Positions 27,600 through 35,727 of a stretch of 64,000 bases of DNA are shown here, in pieces. The notes under the pieces are model-generated. The model saw nothing but the letters and a program-made list of their open reading frames with translations. It made no database searches and was not told the origin of the DNA. How positions within the stretch are numbered: position 1 is the first letter of the stretch; each line of letters begins with the position of its first letter. A program made the position numbers and the translations under genes. The stretch is from Segatella baroniae DSM 16972 = JCM 13447 (lineage in GTDB: Bacteria; Bacteroidota; Bacteroidia; Bacteroidales; Bacteroidaceae): positions 1 through 64,000 of the forward strand of contig NZ_AUFQ01000016.1 of the NCBI RefSeq assembly GCF_000426585.1, read 5' to 3'.

Positions 27600-27607
27600 C
27601 AAAGATA
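27600..27607 (-). promoter_or_regulatory. pgk -7 box
   Basis: Minus-strand TATCTTTG, 50 bases before the pgk ATG; the -33 element is weak. Confidence 0.55.
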
Positions 27608-27722
27608 CGATATTTAATTCGATTGATAAAATAAGCCGTTGACAATTAATAGTTTTTGTACGGCTGTGGCCTTTTATTGCCACATCCGGATGGCAAAAGT
27701 CCGAGCTTTCGGGCCGTCTTCC

Positions 27723-28376
27723 CTATTCTTCATAATCGGTGGTGTCGGCAATGCCCGCGAATGCCAACGCCTCTTTGCGCTCGATGCAGGTGCCGCACTT
27801 GCCGCAGTGCCTCTCACCGCCCTTGTAGCAGCTCCAGGTTTCGGCGTAGTCCAGCTTCAACCGCTTGCCGACGGCCGCTATTTCGCCTTTGGTGAGATGG
27901 GTGTAAGGGGCCTCCACGCGGACGTCGGCAAAGGTTCCGGCCTGCGCCGCTCGGTCGATGGCCGCGATGAAGGCGGGTCGGCAGTCGGGATAGATGGTGT
28001 GGTCGCCGGCGTGGTTGGCTATCAACACCTTGGTCAGTCCGTAGCTTTCGGCCATGCCCACGGCGATGGCCAGCATGATGCCGTTGCGGAACGGCACGAC
28101 GGTCGACTTCATGTTGTCTTCGGCATAGTGGCCTTCGGGAATAGCGTCGGCCCCCTCCAGCAGCGAGCTTTTGAAGTGGCGGCCCATGAAGTCCAGGGGG
28201 ATGGTGACGTGTTTGATACCCAATCGCTCGCAATGCAATTGGGCGAAGGGGATTTCCTGGCGGTTGTGGTTGCTGCCATAGTCGAACGAAACGCCCAGCG
28301 CGATTTCGTCCTTCTTGTCGTGAAGCAGCGTGATGGAGTCCATGCCGCCGCTCACGATGATGATTGAATCTTTCAT
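27723..28376 (-). CDS. queC: 7-cyano-7-deazaguanine synthase
   Basis: 217 residues from ATG 28376 (MKDSIIIVSGGMDSITLLHD). SGGMDS is the PP-loop ATP site; PFRNGIMLAIAVGMAESYG follows; the C-terminal zinc site uses CYKGGERHCGKCGTC. The enzyme makes preQ0 in queuosine synthesis. The open frame upstream runs through 22-bp array 3 and is not protein. Other queuosine genes (queD, queE, queF) are not adjacent. It is separated from radA by a 257-base gap containing the array; no promoter box is obvious. Confidence 0.94.
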   Translation of the reverse strand: MKDSIIIVSGGMDSITLLHDKKDEIALGVSFDYGSNHNRQEIPFAQLHCERLGIKHVTIPLDFMGRHFKSSLLEGADAIPEGHYAEDNMKSTVVPFRNGIMLAIAVGMAESYGLTKVLIANHAGDHTIYPDCRPAFIAAIDRAAQAGTFADVRVEAPYTHLTKGEIAAVGKRLKLDYAETWSCYKGGERHCGKCGTCIERKEALAFAGIADTTDYEE

Positions 28377-28453
28377 TTTATGTCTCAAGTGATGGTCTGG
28401 TTGAATGTGCAAGAGAATCGGTGGAAACGCCGTCGTTGCGCGGAGCGTTTCGC

Positions 28454-28554
28454 AAAGGGCCGCAACCGCTTTCCAAAAGGGCTGCTTTTGGCGTCTGAAA
28501 GCAGCCCTTTCGCGTTGCAATCGCTATGCTTTTGGCGGCTGAAAGGGCTGCTTT
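28454..28554. repeat. 22-bp-period array 3, between radA and queC
   Basis: Five units at 28454, 28476, 28498, 28520 and 28542, exactly 22 bases apart: AAAGGGCCGCAAC, AAAGGGCTGCTTT, AAAGCAGCCCTTT (inverted), ATCGCTATGCTTT (decayed), AAAGGGCTGCTTT. Spacers are 9 bases and differ. Adjacent inverted units (28476 and 28498) could form a 13-bp stem with a 9-base loop. Confidence 0.85.
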
Positions 28555-28633
28555 GGGAAAACGGTTGGCCCACGGTGTCGCAACGGGAGTGGGATGGTGA
28601 TTGTAAGTCGCTGATGGATAGTCGTTTGCACGG

Positions 28634-30022
28634 TCATCCGAAGAGCAGCCGCAAGGCCTCTTCCACCTTCTTGACAGGGTGCAGTTGAATGTTGAACTTC
28701 GCCGTGTTCAGCCCTTGCAGATTGTATTTGGGGACGATCATGTTGTGGAATCCCAGCTTCTCGGCTTCCGAAATGCGTTGCTCGATGCGGTTGATGGGGC
28801 GCACCTCGCCGCTCAGTCCCACTTCGCCGGCCATGCACCAACCCGACTCGATGGCCGTGTCGACATTGCTGGAGAGTATCGCCGCGATGACACTCAGGTC
28901 CATTGCCAAGTCCGTTACACGCAGACCACCGGCGATGTTGACGAACACGTCTTTCTGCATCAGCTTGAAACCGACCCGCTTCTCCAGCACGGCCAGCAGC
29001 ATGTTGAGCCTGCGTTGGTCGAAGCCCGTGGCCGAACGCTGCGGCGTTCCGTAGGCGGCCGACGACACCAGGGCCTGCGTTTCGACGAGAAAGGGCCTCA
29101 CGCCTTCCACCGCCGACGAGATGGCAATGCCCGAAAGGCCCTCGTGGTCTTGCGTCAGCAGCAGTTCCGACGGGTTGGAGACCTGCCGCAGTCCGTTCTG
29201 CTGCATCTCGTAAATGCCAAGTTCGGAGGTGCTGCCGAATCGGTTCTTGATACTTCGCAGGATGCGGTACATGTGATGCTGGTCGCCCTCGAACTGGATG
29301 ACCGTGTCGACGATGTGTTCCAGAATCTTGGGGCCCGCCAGCGTGCCTTCCTTGTTGATGTGTCCGATCAGCATCACGGGTATGCCGCTGGTCTTGGCAA
29401 AGCGCAGCAGCAGCGCCGAGCACTCCTTCACCTGCGAAATGCTGCCCGGCGAGCTTTCGATTTCGCCCGTCGAGATGGTCTGTATGGAGTCGATGATGAC
29501 GATTTCGGGCTTCACTTGGCGGATGTGCTCGAAGATGTCTTCCAGCGAAGTCTCGCAAAGTATCATCACGTTGTCGTTCCGTTCATGGCTCAAACGCTCG
29601 GCCCTCATCTTCAGTTGGTGGGCGCTTTCCTCACCGCTGACATACAGAATCCTCCTGCCTCTGACGCCCATGACGGTCTGCAAGGTGAGCGTGCTCTTGC
29701 CGATACCTGGCTCGCCGCCCAGCAACACTATGCTTCCGGGCACGAGTCCGCCGCCGAGCACGCGGTTGAGTTCCTCGTCGTGCAGGTCGATTCGTGGCTC
29801 GTCCTGAGCCGAAATCTGATGAAGAAAGAGGGGATGGTTGCTATGGTTGAGCGAAGTTCTGACCGATTGGGCCGCTTGCCTGGCTGTCGTTGCCGCGGTG
29901 TCGTTGGCTATCCGGATTTCCTTGAACGTGTTCCATTGTCCGCAATTCGGACATTTCCCAATCCATTTTGTAGATTCCTGGCCACAATTGCCGCACACAT
30001 ACGCTGTCTTCTCTTTTGCCAT
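28634..30022 (-). CDS. radA: DNA repair protein RadA
   Basis: 462 residues. An N-terminal four-cysteine zinc finger (CGNCGQESTKWIGKCPNCG), a RecA-like ATPase with Walker A GGEPGIGKST, the RadA signature KNRFG near residue 260, and a C-terminal Lon-like domain (GLRVTDLAMDLSVIAAILSS, GEVGLSGEVRPI). It helps branch migration and processing of recombination intermediates. Monocistronic or followed by queC. Confidence 0.96.
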   Translation of the reverse strand: MAKEKTAYVCGNCGQESTKWIGKCPNCGQWNTFKEIRIANDTAATTARQAAQSVRTSLNHSNHPLFLHQISAQDEPRIDLHDEELNRVLGGGLVPGSIVLLGGEPGIGKSTLTLQTVMGVRGRRILYVSGEESAHQLKMRAERLSHERNDNVMILCETSLEDIFEHIRQVKPEIVIIDSIQTISTGEIESSPGSISQVKECSALLLRFAKTSGIPVMLIGHINKEGTLAGPKILEHIVDTVIQFEGDQHHMYRILRSIKNRFGSTSELGIYEMQQNGLRQVSNPSELLLTQDHEGLSGIAISSAVEGVRPFLVETQALVSSAAYGTPQRSATGFDQRRLNMLLAVLEKRVGFKLMQKDVFVNIAGGLRVTDLAMDLSVIAAILSSNVDTAIESGWCMAGEVGLSGEVRPINRIEQRISEAEKLGFHNMIVPKYNLQGLNTAKFNIQLHPVKKVEEALRLLFG

Positions 30023-30048
30023 GACGTTTCAATATGGGTAAATCTTTA

Positions 30049-30079
30049 CAAAAGTAGTAATTATTTCAAGAGTTACAAA
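30049..30079 (-). promoter_or_regulatory. radA promoter
   Basis: Minus-strand TTTTG (30076-30079 region), 19 bases, TACTTTTG (30049-30056), 27 bases before the start codon. Confidence 0.65.
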
Positions 30080-30088
30080 ATTTATTGT

Positions 30089-30096
30089 TATTTTTG
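30089..30096 (+). promoter_or_regulatory. putative -7 box for the lipoprotein/helical-repeat pair
   Basis: Plus-strand TATTTTTG, 22 bases before the ATG at 30119, back-to-back with the radA promoter. Confidence 0.5.
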
Positions 30097-30118
30097 CACG
30101 CATAACGAACTCCGTGTA

Positions 30119-31048
30119 ATGGATATGGTTTTTCAGCGAAAATACATTGTTTTTCTTCTCGTCTGCATGGCTCTGGGGGCTTGCGGCAACTCCTATGAAG
30201 AGCGGCAGCGTGCGTCCCGCGCCCGCCAGGCAAGCCTTCTGCGGCAGGATTCGCTGGCTCTGAAGGTGGCGGTGCTGCCCACCTTGGACTGCCTTCCCAT
30301 CCTGGTGGCGCAGAAGGAACGGCTCTTCGACACGTTGGGCGTCGACGTCCGACTGCGTCATTTCAATGCGCAGATGGATTGCGACACGGCCCTCTTGGGC
30401 GGCAGCGTGGAGGGAATGGCGACCGACCTGGTCAGGGCGCAGCGTATCGTGCGCCGCGGCACGCCCCTGGAGTATGTCGCTGCCACCGGCTTGTCGTGGC
30501 AACTCGTCGCCAACCGCAAGGCCCGGCTGCGCCGGTTGAATCAGCTGGGCGACAGGATGGTGGCCATGACCCGCTATTCGGCGACCGATTATCTGACGCG
30601 GAACACCCTGGACACGGTGAAGTTGAAAGAGAAGGTGTTCAACATACAAATCAACAATGTCAGGCTGAGGCTCCTCATGCTGCTCAACAACGAGATGGAC
30701 GCCATGTGGCTGCCCGAGCCGCAGGCCACCAAGGCACGCCTGATGGGGCACAACATCCTGGCCGACTCGCGCCGACAGGGCGTCCACTTCGGCGTCATCG
30801 CGTTCCGCAAGGCGGCGTTGGCTGACAAGCGGCGGCGCGAGCAGTTGCGGAACTTCACGAAAGCCTACGACATGGCCTGCGACAGTATCAACAAACGGGG
30901 ATTCGTCCACTACGCCGAGTTGCTGAAAAAGTATGACGTCGACATGAAGACCATCAGGCAGTTGCCCCCTGTTCGATATGAACACGCGCGAAAGCCGCAG
31001 GCCGCCGATGTGAGGAAGGCCGACCAGGAAGACAACAGAACATTTTGA
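30119..31048 (+). CDS. substrate-binding-like lipoprotein
   Basis: 310-codon frame, 309 residues (ATG 30125 is an alternative). The N-terminus MDMVFQRKYIVFLLVCMALG followed by ACGNS is a lipoprotein signal with the modified Cys near residue 21. The mature part resembles NMT1/ThiY-type periplasmic binding domains: LKVAVLPTLDCLPILVAQKE, LFDTLGVDVRLRHFNAQMDC, TALLGGSVEGMATDLVRAQR. Such proteins normally deliver ligands to ABC transporters, but no permease or ATPase gene is near. The next gene begins 2 bases after its stop, so the two are translationally linked. The ligand is unknown. Confidence 0.8.
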   Translation: MDMVFQRKYIVFLLVCMALGACGNSYEERQRASRARQASLLRQDSLALKVAVLPTLDCLPILVAQKERLFDTLGVDVRLRHFNAQMDCDTALLGGSVEGMATDLVRAQRIVRRGTPLEYVAATGLSWQLVANRKARLRRLNQLGDRMVAMTRYSATDYLTRNTLDTVKLKEKVFNIQINNVRLRLLMLLNNEMDAMWLPEPQATKARLMGHNILADSRRQGVHFGVIAFRKAALADKRRREQLRNFTKAYDMACDSINKRGFVHYAELLKKYDVDMKTIRQLPPVRYEHARKPQAADVRKADQEDNRTF

Positions 31049-31050
31049 AG

Positions 31051-33267
31051 ATGAAGAATATAGAGGCCCAACAGCACTTGGAGGCCATCGCCAAGGCCAT
31101 CGCGCAAGGAGACATACGGGTGGGCGTTGCGCAAATCCGTGATTTTCAGGCTGTATACAAGTCGGTGGCCGACCTTTCCGTCGTCGAAGAAGCCGAAAGC
31201 GACTACCGGATGATGGCGGATTACTACCGCAAGGGCTTGGCCGACGCAAGCCGCGAGCGAATTTTCAGGGACATCCAGAAAAAGCTGTTGCAGGCCTATG
31301 GCGATATGGCGATGGACTATCAGTGCCGCTACAATGCGGTGATGGCTGCCGTCACGGCCCGCCTTGCCGGCAAGCGTGTCGAGGTGGGGCAGGCCCGCCG
31401 CCGGCTGGAGGAGTTCGTTTCCGACCTGGCCATGCTCTCTTTGGAGCCTGAAGACCATACCCAGGAGAAGAGCGAACGTCTTCATGCCGCGCATTTCGAT
31501 ACGCTGCGCAATGTCTTCAACCATCTTTTCACGTCGCGCATGTGGACGGAGAGCGACAAGCAGAATTGGACTGCGCTCGTGTTGTCGCCCACGATTGATT
31601 TGAACGATGGGCTTGTGATGACCAGTGCCATCATGTTGGGCTGTATGATGCAGTTCGATTTGCGCAAGTTCCGGTCGCTGACGGAAATCTATTCCTACGC
31701 TTCCGACGAGCGTTTGCGCCAGCGTGCGCTGGTAGGTTGGCTGCTGGCGATGTCGAAACAGGCCGACGTCTATCCGGAACAGTTGCCCATCGTCCGCCGA
31801 CTGCTGGACGACGAGCGTTGCCGGAGTGAGGTGGGCGAGGCGCAGATGCAGATGTTCTATTGCATGGATGCCGACAAGGACAGCAAGGAAATCCAGCGCG
31901 ACATCATGCCCGGGCTCATCAAGAACAGCAATCTGCGCTACTCCGACCGGGGATTTGTGGAGAAGGAGGACGACGAGATGGAAGACATCCTGCATCCGGA
32001 CGCGCGTGACAAGGCGATGGAAGACATGGAAAGAGGCTGTCAGAGGATGATGGACATGCAGCGCCGAGGCAGCGACATCTACTTTGGAGGGTTTGCCCAG
32101 ATGAAGCGTTTCAGCTTCTTCTACTCCTTGGTCAATTGGTTCATGCCGTTCAACACGGCCCATCCCGACCTGCGTCCGGTGCTCCATAAGTTGCATAACG
32201 CCAAGCTGCTGGACGCGATGGTGAAGGGAAATCCGTTCTGCGACAGCGACAAGTACAGCTTTGTGCTGGCTTTGTCGGGTGTCATTGATAGAATGCCGAA
32301 GAATGTGCAGGAAATGTTGGAGCTTGGCGACTTGCGCCAAGACCTGTCGTTGGCTGGCGACGGGCGGCAGAACGACCCACGCTATATTCGCCAAACCTAC
32401 CTCCAGGATTTGTACCGCTTCTTCCGATTGTTCATGCAGAGGGAGGAGTTGCCCCGCGTTTTTACGGCCAATCCGCTTCAAGGTGAGGTCACGCAGGCTG
32501 ACGACGCGGCCTTCTTCATGGACCATCCGGCCTTCCGACTGCCGGAGATGGACGAGCGGAAGACGGTGTTCATGCGCTTTCTGACGAAACGGAGGATGAC
32601 AGTCGAACTGCAGAGGGTGGTCGACAGCATGTCCGACAAGACTTCGGCGGATTACCTGTTGGCTGCGGCAACCGCCTTGATGGCCAACCGGGATATGCTT
32701 CCCAAGGCGGCCGGATTCCTCAAAGTGCTGTTGCAGCATGACTCCCGGCATGCGACCGCGTTGCGCCTGTTGGGCAAGGTCTACCGCGAACTGGGAGCTT
32801 ACGAGGCTGCGGCAGGCGTTTATGAGAAGCTGGTTGAGCTGTTTCCCGACAATCGTGCCCATCTGTTCAACTTCTGTCTGTGCCTGGTCGAGACTTCCGA
32901 CGAACGCGCCCGGCAGCAACTCTTCAAGCTGGTGTACAAGTATCCCGAAGACTCCAATGTCGTTAGGCTGCTGGCTTGGAGCCATTTGTGTGCGGGTGAA
33001 TTGGAAAAGGCGAAGACGGAGTATGCGAAGATTCTGCAACTTGACGAGGCCGGACGGGCCGACTATGTGAACATGGGCTACTGCCATTGGTTTGGCGGCG
33101 ACATTGACGGAGCGGTCGAGGACTTCCGCCACGCGGTGGAAAAGAGCAGCGTCGAGCAGGTGCTTGGCAATTTGGAGAGCGACGCGGAGCTCATCGCCCG
33201 CTTTGTCACGTCTGATGTTGAAGTGTTTTTAATGCGCGACCTTGTCAGAAGCGTGGCGGACGCTTGA
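31051..33267 (+). CDS. large helical-repeat (TPR-like) protein
   Basis: 738 residues from ATG 31051 (MKNIEAQQHLEAIAKAIAQG). No signal peptide or membrane segment. The first ~500 residues are alpha-helical with no family recognised; about residues 520-700 contain TPR-like repeats (LLQHDSRHATALRLLGKVYR, GAYEAAAGVYEKLVELFPDN, GELEKAKTEYAKILQLDEAG, FGGDIDGAVEDFRHAVEKSS). Probably a cytoplasmic scaffold or partner-binding protein. It starts 2 bases after the lipoprotein gene, a tight pairing of a cell-surface lipoprotein with a cytoplasmic helical protein whose shared role is unknown. Confidence 0.82.
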   Translation: MKNIEAQQHLEAIAKAIAQGDIRVGVAQIRDFQAVYKSVADLSVVEEAESDYRMMADYYRKGLADASRERIFRDIQKKLLQAYGDMAMDYQCRYNAVMAAVTARLAGKRVEVGQARRRLEEFVSDLAMLSLEPEDHTQEKSERLHAAHFDTLRNVFNHLFTSRMWTESDKQNWTALVLSPTIDLNDGLVMTSAIMLGCMMQFDLRKFRSLTEIYSYASDERLRQRALVGWLLAMSKQADVYPEQLPIVRRLLDDERCRSEVGEAQMQMFYCMDADKDSKEIQRDIMPGLIKNSNLRYSDRGFVEKEDDEMEDILHPDARDKAMEDMERGCQRMMDMQRRGSDIYFGGFAQMKRFSFFYSLVNWFMPFNTAHPDLRPVLHKLHNAKLLDAMVKGNPFCDSDKYSFVLALSGVIDRMPKNVQEMLELGDLRQDLSLAGDGRQNDPRYIRQTYLQDLYRFFRLFMQREELPRVFTANPLQGEVTQADDAAFFMDHPAFRLPEMDERKTVFMRFLTKRRMTVELQRVVDSMSDKTSADYLLAAATALMANRDMLPKAAGFLKVLLQHDSRHATALRLLGKVYRELGAYEAAAGVYEKLVELFPDNRAHLFNFCLCLVETSDERARQQLFKLVYKYPEDSNVVRLLAWSHLCAGELEKAKTEYAKILQLDEAGRADYVNMGYCHWFGGDIDGAVEDFRHAVEKSSVEQVLGNLESDAELIARFVTSDVEVFLMRDLVRSVADA

Positions 33268-33330
33268 CGTGGCTTTGTTTTCCGGACGCTTGTCTTGTCC
33301 TTTTGAGACAAAGCGAATCCTTCTTGAAAT

Positions 33331-33391
33331 AAAAAAGATGGCTTTTGCAGCTTGGAAACAGGTTTGTTCCGCCGCAAAAGCCATCTTTTTT
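33331..33391. terminator. bidirectional terminator
   Basis: AAAAAAGATGGCTTTTGC (33331-33348) is exactly complementary to 33374-33391 with a 25-base loop; it lies between the convergent helical-repeat and rho genes. Its internal spacing (AAAG/AAAC units at 33334, 33356 and 33377) loosely recalls the 22-bp arrays. Confidence 0.85.
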
Positions 33392-33420
33392 GGATTTCGG
33401 GGTGTCGTATATCGGCTGGT

Positions 33421-35487
33421 TTATCCGTTCATGGAGAGCAGGAACTCTTCGTTGTTGCGGGCCGTCAGCATTCTGTTGTGGATGGAGTTCATGGCCTCTA
33501 TCGGGTTCATGTCGGCAATGTACTTGCGCAGAATCCACATGCGGTCGAGCGTAGTCTTGTCTTGCAGCAGGTCGTCGCGGCGTGTGCTTGAAGCCACGAG
33601 GTTGACGGCCGGGAAGATGCGTTTGTTGCTCAGGCTGCGGTCGAGCTGCAGTTCCATGTTGCCGGTGCCCTTGAACTCCTCAAAGATGACCTCGTCCATC
33701 TTCGATCCGGTGTCGATCAGGGCGGTGGCGATGATGGTCAGCGAGCCGCCGCCTTCTATATTGCGTGCCGCTCCAAAGAAACGCTTCGGCTTTTGCAGGG
33801 CGTTTGCATCCACACCACCCGTCAACACCTTGCCGCTGGCTGGGCTGACGGTATTGTAGGCGCGGGCCAAACGAGTGATGGAATCAAGGAAAATGACGAC
33901 GTCGTGGCCGCATTCGACCATGCGTTTAGCCTTCTCCAACACGATGCCCGCTATCTTGACGTGACGCTCGGCAGGCTCGTCGAAGGTGGAGGCGATGACC
34001 TCTGCGTTGACCGTTCGTGCCATATCGGTCACTTCTTCCGGGCGTTCGTCGATGAGCAACATCGTCAAGTAGGCCTCCGGATGGTTGGCGGCGATGGCGT
34101 TGGCGATGTCTTTCATCAGGATGGTCTTGCCCGTTTTGGGCTGTGCCACGATGAGGGCGCGTTGTCCTTTGCCTATGGGAGAGAACAAATCTACCACGCG
34201 GGTGGACAGATTGGTCGTGTTTGGATTGCCGCAGAGGGTGAACTTCTCATTGGGGAAGAGTGGAGTGAGGTGCTCGAAAGGAATCCTGTCGCGCACTTCT
34301 CCCGGGTCGCGACCGTTGATCTTGTCTATCCCTGTCAGCGGAAAATACTTCTCGCCGTCGCGCGGAGGACGCACTTTGCACTGTACGACGTCGCCTGTCT
34401 TGAGGCTGTATTTCTTGATTTGGTTGGTGGCAACATAGATGTCGTCGGGTGAAGACAGGTAGTTGTAGTCGCTGGATCTCAAGAAACCATAGCCGTCGGG
34501 CATGATTTCGAGGACGCCGTTGGCCTGTATGAGGTCTGAAAAATCAAACTTGGAGGAAGCCGTCGACTGCTGTTCCGGAAGCTGATAGGCCGGTGCCGGA
34601 ATCGGTGTCGTGGGGTTGTCGAACATGTCGTAGTTGGGAACTGCGCCCTGATCTTCGATGGGAAGGTCCACCTTGATGATGAAACCAGTGCCGTCGCAGG
34701 GGTCTTCTTCCCAATAGCCGGACCTGACTTGCTTTGCGGCGGCATTGCTGTCGGGCGTGAAAGCCGTTCCGTTCTTGTCGGAAGGCTGAGTGTTTTCGCC
34801 ATTGGAGGTGCTTTCCTGCGCATTGTTGTGCTTGGCTATCTTCTCCTGTAGCTTGGCTATCAGGTCTTCGCTGGCTGTGTCCTGGTCGGCTTTCGTGCCG
34901 AATTGCGCTTCCGGAACAAAGTCGGCCGGTTGCTCCGCAGGCTGTTCCGATGGGGTGGAAGCCTCTACGTCTTCTTCAGCAACGGCTGTGGAAGTGTCTT
35001 CTGGGGTGGCGGTGCCGGCCATGTTTTCGTCTTTGGCGACCTCCTTGACGTCCTCTTCAGCAGATTTCTCGGCCTCTTTCTTCGATTTTCGACCCCTTTT
35101 GGACTTTGTCTCAGCGGCTTTCTGGGCCTCTTTGGCTTCCTCTATCGGAGTGGTCGCGTCTGTTTTCTCGGGTGTCTCCGCACCGTCTTGAAACAATGGC
35201 AGTGCGTTTTGGGCGTTTCCGGCCGGCTTTTTCTTCTTCGTGTCGAAATTTTCGCCGTCTTTCCCCTTGACGGAATAGACTCTGTCTGTATCTTTTTTAA
35301 CAATGCGTGTGCGTTTCCGTTTGGCACCCAATGGGTTTTTGTTTCCTTCGTCAGTAGCCTGTTTGTCCAGTATAGAGTATATAATGTCTTCCTGAGAGCC
35401 CTTAGTGTCATAGATAGCTCCCATGTTATTAGCAATGTCTTCGAGCTCAGTCATGCTCTTAGACAATAATTCGTCTTTGCTAAACAT
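33421..35487 (-). CDS. rho: transcription termination factor Rho, with long disordered insertion
   Basis: 688 residues against about 420 in E. coli. Residues 1-45 are a Rho_N-like helical start ([20 protein letters not shown]). Residues ~50-310 are a charged, low-complexity insertion ([40 protein letters not shown]). The RNA-binding cold-shock fold begins near 320 ([14 protein letters not shown]), and the hexameric ATPase follows with Walker [15 protein letters not shown] and Walker [17 protein letters not shown]; the secondary RNA loop [16 protein letters not shown] is intact. It terminates untranslated transcripts. A comparable insertion in Bacteroides thetaiotaomicron Rho has been reported to drive phase separation; whether this one does is inference. 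Confidence 0.97.
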   Translation of the reverse strand: MFSKDELLSKSMTELEDIANNMGAIYDTKGSQEDIIYSILDKQATDEGNKNPLGAKRKRTRIVKKDTDRVYSVKGKDGENFDTKKKKPAGNAQNALPLFQDGAETPEKTDATTPIEEAKEAQKAAETKSKRGRKSKKEAEKSAEEDVKEVAKDENMAGTATPEDTSTAVAEEDVEASTPSEQPAEQPADFVPEAQFGTKADQDTASEDLIAKLQEKIAKHNNAQESTSNGENTQPSDKNGTAFTPDSNAAAKQVRSGYWEEDPCDGTGFIIKVDLPIEDQGAVPNYDMFDNPTTPIPAPAYQLPEQQSTASSKFDFSDLIQANGVLEIMPDGYGFLRSSDYNYLSSPDDIYVATNQIKKYSLKTGDVVQCKVRPPRDGEKYFPLTGIDKINGRDPGEVRDRIPFEHLTPLFPNEKFTLCGNPNTTNLSTRVVDLFSPIGKGQRALIVAQPKTGKTILMKDIANAIAANHPEAYLTMLLIDERPEEVTDMARTVNAEVIASTFDEPAERHVKIAGIVLEKAKRMVECGHDVVIFLDSITRLARAYNTVSPASGKVLTGGVDANALQKPKRFFGAARNIEGGGSLTIIATALIDTGSKMDEVIFEEFKGTGNMELQLDRSLSNKRIFPAVNLVASSTRRDDLLQDKTTLDRMWILRKYIADMNPIEAMNSIHNRMLTARNNEEFLLSMNG

Positions 35488-35514
35488 ATAAATTGTTATG
35501 AAATAATTGTTTTG

Positions 35515-35544
35515 AAAAAGTTCGTTTCAAGAAGAGAAACGAAC
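35515..35544 (-). promoter_or_regulatory. attenuator-like hairpin in the rho leader
   Basis: In the minus-strand transcript GTTCGTTTC and GAAACGAAC form a 9-bp stem with a 7-base loop, followed at once by five U. It lies between the rho promoter and the ATG, so it would act within the leader as an intrinsic terminator or structural switch. Confidence 0.6.
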
Positions 35545-35565
35545 AATGTATTAAACTTTGTGGTG

Positions 35566-35573
35566 CAAAGGTA
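35566..35573 (-). promoter_or_regulatory. rho -7 box
   Basis: Minus-strand TACCTTTG; a TTG lies 22 bases upstream (35596-35598). Leader of about 75 bases to the rho ATG. Confidence 0.6.
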
Positions 35574-35664
35574 ATGTTTTTTCTCGATAAATACTCAATT
35601 GGTAGATGGCATTTTGTGTGCTTAACATTTATTAGGAAAAGGCCGCGGCCTTGTCGAAAGCACG

Positions 35665-35700
35665 AAAAAAGGCATATTGCAGTCAACTGCAATATGCCTT
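35665..35700 (-). terminator. rpsA terminator
   Basis: Minus-strand AAGGCATATTGCAGT pairs with ACTGCAATATGCCTT, followed by four further T (six in all); 28 bases after the rpsA stop. Confidence 0.9.
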
Positions 35701-35727
35701 CGGTTATGCTGAATCGGAATAATTCGA

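Noticed and set aside
30029..31249. Long antisense frames over the lipoprotein and helical-repeat genes
   Set aside because: No family features, and the sense genes are supported by a lipobox, tight coupling and repeat motifs.
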